Below, one piece after another: positions 60,575 through 64,000 of a stretch of 64,000 nt of DNA. The notes beneath the pieces were generated by a model. The model was not told where the DNA came from and ran no database searches. It saw nothing but the letters and a program-made list of their open reading frames with translations. This DNA comes from Rhizobiales bacterium 63-22. Its GTDB lineage: Bacteria > Pseudomonadota > Alphaproteobacteria > Rhizobiales > Rhizobiaceae. A program made the position numbers and the translations under genes. Where the stretch lies: the NCBI GenBank assembly GCA_001898995.1, contig MKVZ01000004.1, positions 703,601 through 767,600 of the forward strand, read 5' to 3'. Within the stretch, counting starts at the first letter, position 1. The number at the start of each line of letters is the position of its first letter.

Positions 60575-61840
60575 TCACGCGTCGGCGGCGGCGTCAGTTT
60601 TCAGTTTGGCGGTCTTGCCGGACTGGTTCCGGGCGCTGGTCAGGAATTTCTCCCAATCGTTCATGAGGGCACGGCGCTTTTCCAGCGCGTCACCGCGCCT
60701 GTAAGCGCGTTCTGTGGCGTCGCCTACCACATGCGCCAGCGCGGCTTCCGCGACTTCGCGGGCGTGGTCTGTTTCTTCCGCGCACCAGTCACGGAACGCC
60801 GAACGGAACCCGTGCACTGTCTCGCCGTCCGTTGTGACGTGGCGCAATGCCATCGCCAGCGCCATGTTTGACACGCCACGGCCTTTTAACCTTCCGGGAA
60901 AAACAAAGCTGTCCGGGCCACCATAGAAAGCCATCATGCGGGCCAGTATGTCCACCGCACGCGGCGGAAGCGGCACGCGGTGGGCGCGTCCGGCTTTCAT
61001 GCGCGTTGCCGGGACCATCCATAGCGCGTTGACTAGGTCGATTTCAGACCAGCGCGCACCGGTCACTTCACCCGTGCGGGCGGCTGTCAGAATCAGAAAT
61101 TCCAATGCCAGCAACGAAACTGATTTGTCGTCGCCTAGCTTGTCAGCAAAAAAGGCCGGTAGCTTCTCATAAGGCATGGCCTTGTGATGCTTGCGTGACA
61201 GCTTGCTACGCGTCGGTAACAGTTCTTTCAGGTGCCCGGCCCAACGGGCGGGGTTGCTGCCGGTGCGCAGTCCTTCCACGCGAGCCGCGTCCAGAATGCG
61301 TTTAATCCGCCCTTGCACGCGTTGCGCAGTCTCCGGTTTCTTCGCCCAAATAGGCCGCAGACATTGCAGCACGTCCGGGGTATCAATTTTGTCGAGTGGC
61401 AGTTTGTGCAAGGGTTTCGCATAAACGTCCATCGTCATGCGCCATTGTGCCAAATGTTTCGCGTTTCGGAAGCGTGGCGCTTGCGCATTGATATATCTGT
61501 CAGCGTATTCCTTGAAGTCCTTCGCGACCGCGTTCTGCAATTTCGCCTTTGCCTTCGCTTGGATGCGCGCCGTATATGGGTCGCCGCCTTGCGCCAAGTC
61601 CTGTTGGTACTGTCTGGCACGGTCGCGGGCGGCTTTGAGGGAAATGGCTTTCGGCCCGTCAACAGCGCCAAGAACCATTTCCCGTCGCCTGCCGTGGCGC
61701 GTGTAAATGAAAAGCCATGAGCGTGTCCCGGCTTTCGTGACGCGAAGGTAAAGGCCGGTGCCCTTATAGCTGTCAGAATAAATTTTTCCGGGTGCTGTCA
61801 GCGACGAAAGCCCCTTATCGGTTGTGATTTGCAGCGTCAT
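60575..61840 (-). CDS. int: tyrosine-type site-specific integrase (DUF4102/P4-like)
   Basis: 421 aa. The N-terminal arm-binding DUF4102 domain (GTGLYLRVTKAGTRSWLFIY) is followed by a core-binding domain. The catalytic domain has R255 (TAARTGEVTGARW), K282, H343 and R346 (VHGFRSAFRDW), H370 (LAHVVGD) and nucleophile Y380 (ATERAYRRGD). All catalytic residues are present, so it should be active. It lies 178 bp inside attR. P4-like integrases characteristically use tRNA 3' ends, here selC. Confidence 0.95.
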   Translation of the reverse strand: MTLQITTDKGLSSLTAPGKIYSDSYKGTGLYLRVTKAGTRSWLFIYTRHGRRREMVLGAVDGPKAISLKAARDRARQYQQDLAQGGDPYTARIQAKAKAKLQNAVAKDFKEYADRYINAQAPRFRNAKHLAQWRMTMDVYAKPLHKLPLDKIDTPDVLQCLRPIWAKKPETAQRVQGRIKRILDAARVEGLRTGSNPARWAGHLKELLPTRSKLSRKHHKAMPYEKLPAFFADKLGDDKSVSLLALEFLILTAARTGEVTGARWSEIDLVNALWMVPATRMKAGRAHRVPLPPRAVDILARMMAFYGGPDSFVFPGRLKGRGVSNMALAMALRHVTTDGETVHGFRSAFRDWCAEETDHAREVAEAALAHVVGDATERAYRRGDALEKRRALMNDWEKFLTSARNQSGKTAKLKTDAAADA

Positions 61841-61875
61841 GGAATTTCTCCGTCTAACCCTTCGTCCATAAATCT

Positions 61876-61888
61876 ATCCATAAAGACA
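61876..61888. repeat. arm-type repeat near right end of element
   Basis: ATCCATAAAGACA is identical to 54305-54317. A second CATAAA copy lies 12 bp upstream (61867-61872), mirroring the pair at the left end. It probably binds the integrase arm domain. Confidence 0.5.
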
Positions 61889-62018
61889 GCGCCGGGTATG
61901 TGGCAATAGATAAAAGACAACGGATGACAAGCCAAATGAAATTCCAAGTGATTTCAGTGTCTTGTGTAGAAGGCGATAACACACCCAGATAATCACAGAT
62001 CATAGTTTTAGGCGGACA

Positions 62019-62033
62019 TTCTCTTCCGCCAAC
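62019..62033. other. attR core
   Basis: CATTCTCTTCCGCCA, identical to the last 15 bases of selC. It marks the chromosomal junction of the element. Confidence 0.88.
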
Positions 62034-62175
62034 TTCGTTCCCGGCCCTTCATTCCCGGCATGGTATCAGCCGAAAGACATATCCTGAAATCCCCGGAAAA
62101 TTCTAAGTTTCCGCTGCACTTTTTGGAAAGAGTTTTCCACTACGATTCAATCAGACGTTTCCGTCTGCGAACGGA

Positions 62176-62604
62176 ATGAAACACATGCAGAGGAATCGGA
62201 GCGGGGCGGATAATGGCCGGGGACCAGCGTTGGAATTGAAGCTCAATACGGAAGTGACACGCTTCGCCTGTGTCGGCGGTCTGGCGACGGTGACGCATCT
62301 GACGGTCGCGGCCATTCTGCTGCGGCTCATCCCCGCGGCCCCTACCCTCGTCATCAATACGATCGCCTTCTGCATCGCCTTCGGCGTGTCCTATGCCGGC
62401 CACCGCTATTTCACCTTCAACAGGACCGGATCGCCGGTGAAATTCATGGTCACGGCCGTTTCCGGCCTGATCGTCAACAACTCGGTGGTGGCCGTGCTGA
62501 CCTCCCTGTTCGACATACGCTACGCGGCCATTCTGGCCGGGACCGCCATCGCGCCTGTCGCGGTGTTCATCCTGTCGAAATATTGGGCTTTCGGGGAAAA
62601 GTAA
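62176..62604 (+). CDS. GtrA family membrane protein
   Basis: 142 aa. Four membrane helices with the GtrA pattern: [40 protein letters not shown] (conserved W/F-TF motif) and a final [11 protein letters not shown]. GtrA proteins are proposed flippases for undecaprenyl-phosphate sugars, working with GtrB-type glycosyltransferases; that enzyme is the next gene, 5 bp away. It is the first gene after the element on the chromosomal side. Confidence 0.88.
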   Translation: MKHMQRNRSGADNGRGPALELKLNTEVTRFACVGGLATVTHLTVAAILLRLIPAAPTLVINTIAFCIAFGVSYAGHRYFTFNRTGSPVKFMVTAVSGLIVNNSVVAVLTSLFDIRYAAILAGTAIAPVAVFILSKYWAFGEK

Positions 62605-62609
62605 CCGAC

Positions 62610-63578
62610 ATGGGCAAAAAGACCATCTCGCTTGTCGTTCCTGTCTTCAACGAGCAGGAAGCCGTGCCGATCTTCTACGACAAGGTGACGAACGAACTGC
62701 ATCTCGCCGATGCCGGGATCGAGATGGTCTTCGTCAACGACGGCAGCACGGACAATACGGAAGCCGTCCTCGCACGAGTGCAGGCCCGCGATCCGAAGCG
62801 GGTGAAGGTGGTCAATTTCACCCGCAATTTCGGCAAGGAGCCGGCGCTTTTCGCCGGCATCACCCGTGCCACAGGCGATGCGGTCATTCCTATGGATGTG
62901 GATCTGCAAGACCCGATAGACGTCATCCCGCGCATGGTGGAGAAATGGCGCGAGGGCAATGACGTGGTCCTGGCACGCCGCGCCAGCCGCGCTTCCGACA
63001 GCTGGGCGAAACGCTTCACGGCGGAGCGGTTCTATCGCGTGCATAATGCGATCTCCCAATCGAAGCTGGTGGAGAATGTCGGCGACTTCCGCCTGATGGA
63101 CCGCACCATCGTCGATGCGGTCCGCTCGCTCCCCGAACGGCAGTTGTTCATGAAGGGCATCCTGTCCTGGGTCGGCGGACGCACGGCGATCATCGATTAT
63201 GTCCGCCCGGAACGCAGCGTCGGGACGACCAAGTTCAACGGCTGGAAATTGTGGAACCTCGCCATCGAGGGGATCACCTCTTTCAGCACCGTGCCCTTGC
63301 GCATGTGGACCTATATAGGCGGTTTCATAGCCGCCTTCTCGATCCTCTATGCGGGATGGATGGTGATCGACAAGCTCCTTTTCGGCAACCCCGTGCCCGG
63401 TTATCCCTCGCTGATGACGGCGATCCTGTTTCTCGGCGGCGTGCAGCTCATCGGCATCGGGGTTCTCGGCGAATATATCGGCCGCATCTATATGGAAACC
63501 AAACAGCGTCCGCGCTACGTGATCCGTCCGGCCGGCAGGCAGGACGCTGCGGATGAAAAAAGCGGAGACGCAGCATGA
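62610..63578 (+). CDS. GtrB-like undecaprenyl-phosphate glycosyltransferase (GT2)
   Basis: 322 aa from ATG 62610, with GGGGAAAA upstream. The GT2 A-domain has [30 protein letters not shown] and [17 protein letters not shown] (DXD-like metal site), plus [18 protein letters not shown]. Two C-terminal helices anchor it ([20 protein letters not shown] and [19 protein letters not shown]). It transfers a sugar from a nucleotide donor to polyprenyl phosphate. The stop overlaps the next ATG. Confidence 0.92.
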   Translation: MGKKTISLVVPVFNEQEAVPIFYDKVTNELHLADAGIEMVFVNDGSTDNTEAVLARVQARDPKRVKVVNFTRNFGKEPALFAGITRATGDAVIPMDVDLQDPIDVIPRMVEKWREGNDVVLARRASRASDSWAKRFTAERFYRVHNAISQSKLVENVGDFRLMDRTIVDAVRSLPERQLFMKGILSWVGGRTAIIDYVRPERSVGTTKFNGWKLWNLAIEGITSFSTVPLRMWTYIGGFIAAFSILYAGWMVIDKLLFGNPVPGYPSLMTAILFLGGVQLIGIGVLGEYIGRIYMETKQRPRYVIRPAGRQDAADEKSGDAA

Positions 63579-64000
63579 ATTCCAGCCCGTCCCTTTCGGC
63601 GAAATCCGGTACGCGAGCCGGCTCGATCGCAGCATCACCGGTATTCTGGCTGATCGCGATATCGGCGGTACTCCTCGTGCTGCTGACGCTGCCCATCGTC
63701 ATTCCCATCGGCCCGATGTACTGGGATTCCTACATCTACTTCGATGCCGCGCAGCGAATCTGGAACGGACAGGTGCCCGATGTGGATTTTCTCACGCCGG
63801 TCGGACCGCTCGGCTATTATATCTTCGCCTGGGGGCTGGAACTGTTTCCGAGGGCGCAGGGGCTGCTGCTGGCGCAATGGTCGGTCCTCGTGGTCGCGGT
63901 ACCGCTCATGGGTGTGGTGCTGGCCGATCTGGCGCCGCGCAACCGTGCGCTCGCCTTCGCGCTTCTGGTGCCGTTCTTCGTCTTCGGCGTTTCGCCGATC
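63575..64000 (+). CDS. multi-pass membrane protein, probable GT-C-like glycosyltransferase (3' end outside window)
   Basis: 142 codons are visible, open to the window end. ATGA overlap with the gtrB-like gene shows translational coupling. A long first helix ([20 protein letters not shown]) is followed by [20 protein letters not shown] and further helices. An acidic residue in the first periplasmic loop after helix 1 and this operon setting fit a GT-C-type sugar transferase that completes the GtrA/GtrB system. Similarity cannot be tested on the fragment. Confidence 0.6.
   Translation, partial: MNSSPSLSAKSGTRAGSIAASPVFWLIAISAVLLVLLTLPIVIPIGPMYWDSYIYFDAAQRIWNGQVPDVDFLTPVGPLGYYIFAWGLELFPRAQGLLLAQWSVLVVAVPLMGVVLADLAPRNRALAFALLVPFFVFGVSPI

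Larger units (their letters stand above)
54236..62033. mobile_element. 7.8-kb integrative element inserted in selC
   Basis: Bounded by a perfect 15-bp direct repeat, CATTCTCTTCCGCCA (54236-54250 in selC, and 62019-62033). A tyrosine integrase lies just inside the distal end and reads away from it, the normal arrangement of tRNA-targeted islands and satellites. Cargo includes a serine recombinase, an excisionase-like HTH protein, a phage-like gene, hypothetical proteins and a lipoprotein. It has AT-rich, repeat-rich DNA unlike the chromosome. No conjugation, capsid or terminase genes are recognised, so it is a small, perhaps defective or helper-dependent, element. Confidence 0.9.

Overview
This window looks like a chromosomal segment of a Hyphomicrobiales (Rhizobiales) alphaproteobacterium, in the Brucellaceae/Phyllobacteriaceae/Rhizobiaceae neighbourhood. 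The evidence is high coding GC, the tsaB-rimI-plsC-miaB-phoH-ybeY-corC-lnt-XRE gene block, the pst-pho block, ccmABCDG, a quinol oxidase cyoABCD operon, BTLCP and DUF1223 proteins, CtrA-type TTAA-N7-TTAA sites and many short rhizobial-type palindromic repeats. No rRNA or CRISPR array is visible. Species cannot be fixed from sequence reading alone.

Layout. 1-3.0 kb: an amidohydrolase cut by the window edge, a flavin reductase-like protein, a probable racemase remnant and a GntR/FCD regulator, with a tandem operator-like repeat. 3.0-11.5 kb (minus): core genes for tRNA modification (tsaB, miaB), ribosome maturation (ybeY, rimI), phospholipid and lipoprotein acylation (plsC, lnt) and stress (phoH). 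11.7-14.5 kb: dps, an M29 aminopeptidase and a SleB-type wall hydrolase. 15.1-21.7 kb (minus): pstSCAB-phoU-phoB behind a triple Pho box. 22.4-27.4 kb: an RlpA-like protein, a RimK-like ATP-grasp plus GNAT/C39-peptidase pair, a BTLCP protease-like protein behind two CtrA boxes, and a DnaB-like ATPase. 27.4-34.4 kb: ccmABCDG, acnA, DUF1223. 34.5-40.5 kb: cyoABCD and a divergent MFS transporter.

40.6-54.25 kb is a complete selenocysteine and formate dehydrogenase region. selD makes selenophosphate. fdnG carries an in-frame UGA (Sec200) followed at once by a SECIS-like hairpin. fdnH, fdnI and fdhE complete the membrane formate dehydrogenase and its maturation. selA and selB bracket an undescribed Sel1-repeat gene, and a 96-nt tRNA-Sec (selC) lies 3' of them. 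Formate oxidised in the periplasm would feed quinol, which the cyo oxidase could re-oxidise.

54.24-62.03 kb is a 7.8-kb integrative element inserted in the 3' end of selC. It is bounded by a perfect 15-bp direct repeat (54236-54250 and 62019-62033), with a tyrosine integrase next to the distal repeat. It also carries a Pin-type serine recombinase, an excisionase-like HTH protein, a phage-like gene interrupted by one ochre codon, small hypothetical proteins and a lipoprotein. A gene-free segment at 56.9-57.5 kb is dense in palindromes, TGCTAC repeats, AT-rich DNA and a 25-bp inverted repeat, and could be a replication or recombination region. This element is the most novel part of the window. 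Beyond it, 62.2-64.0 kb begins a gtrA/gtrB-like surface-glycosylation operon cut by the window end.
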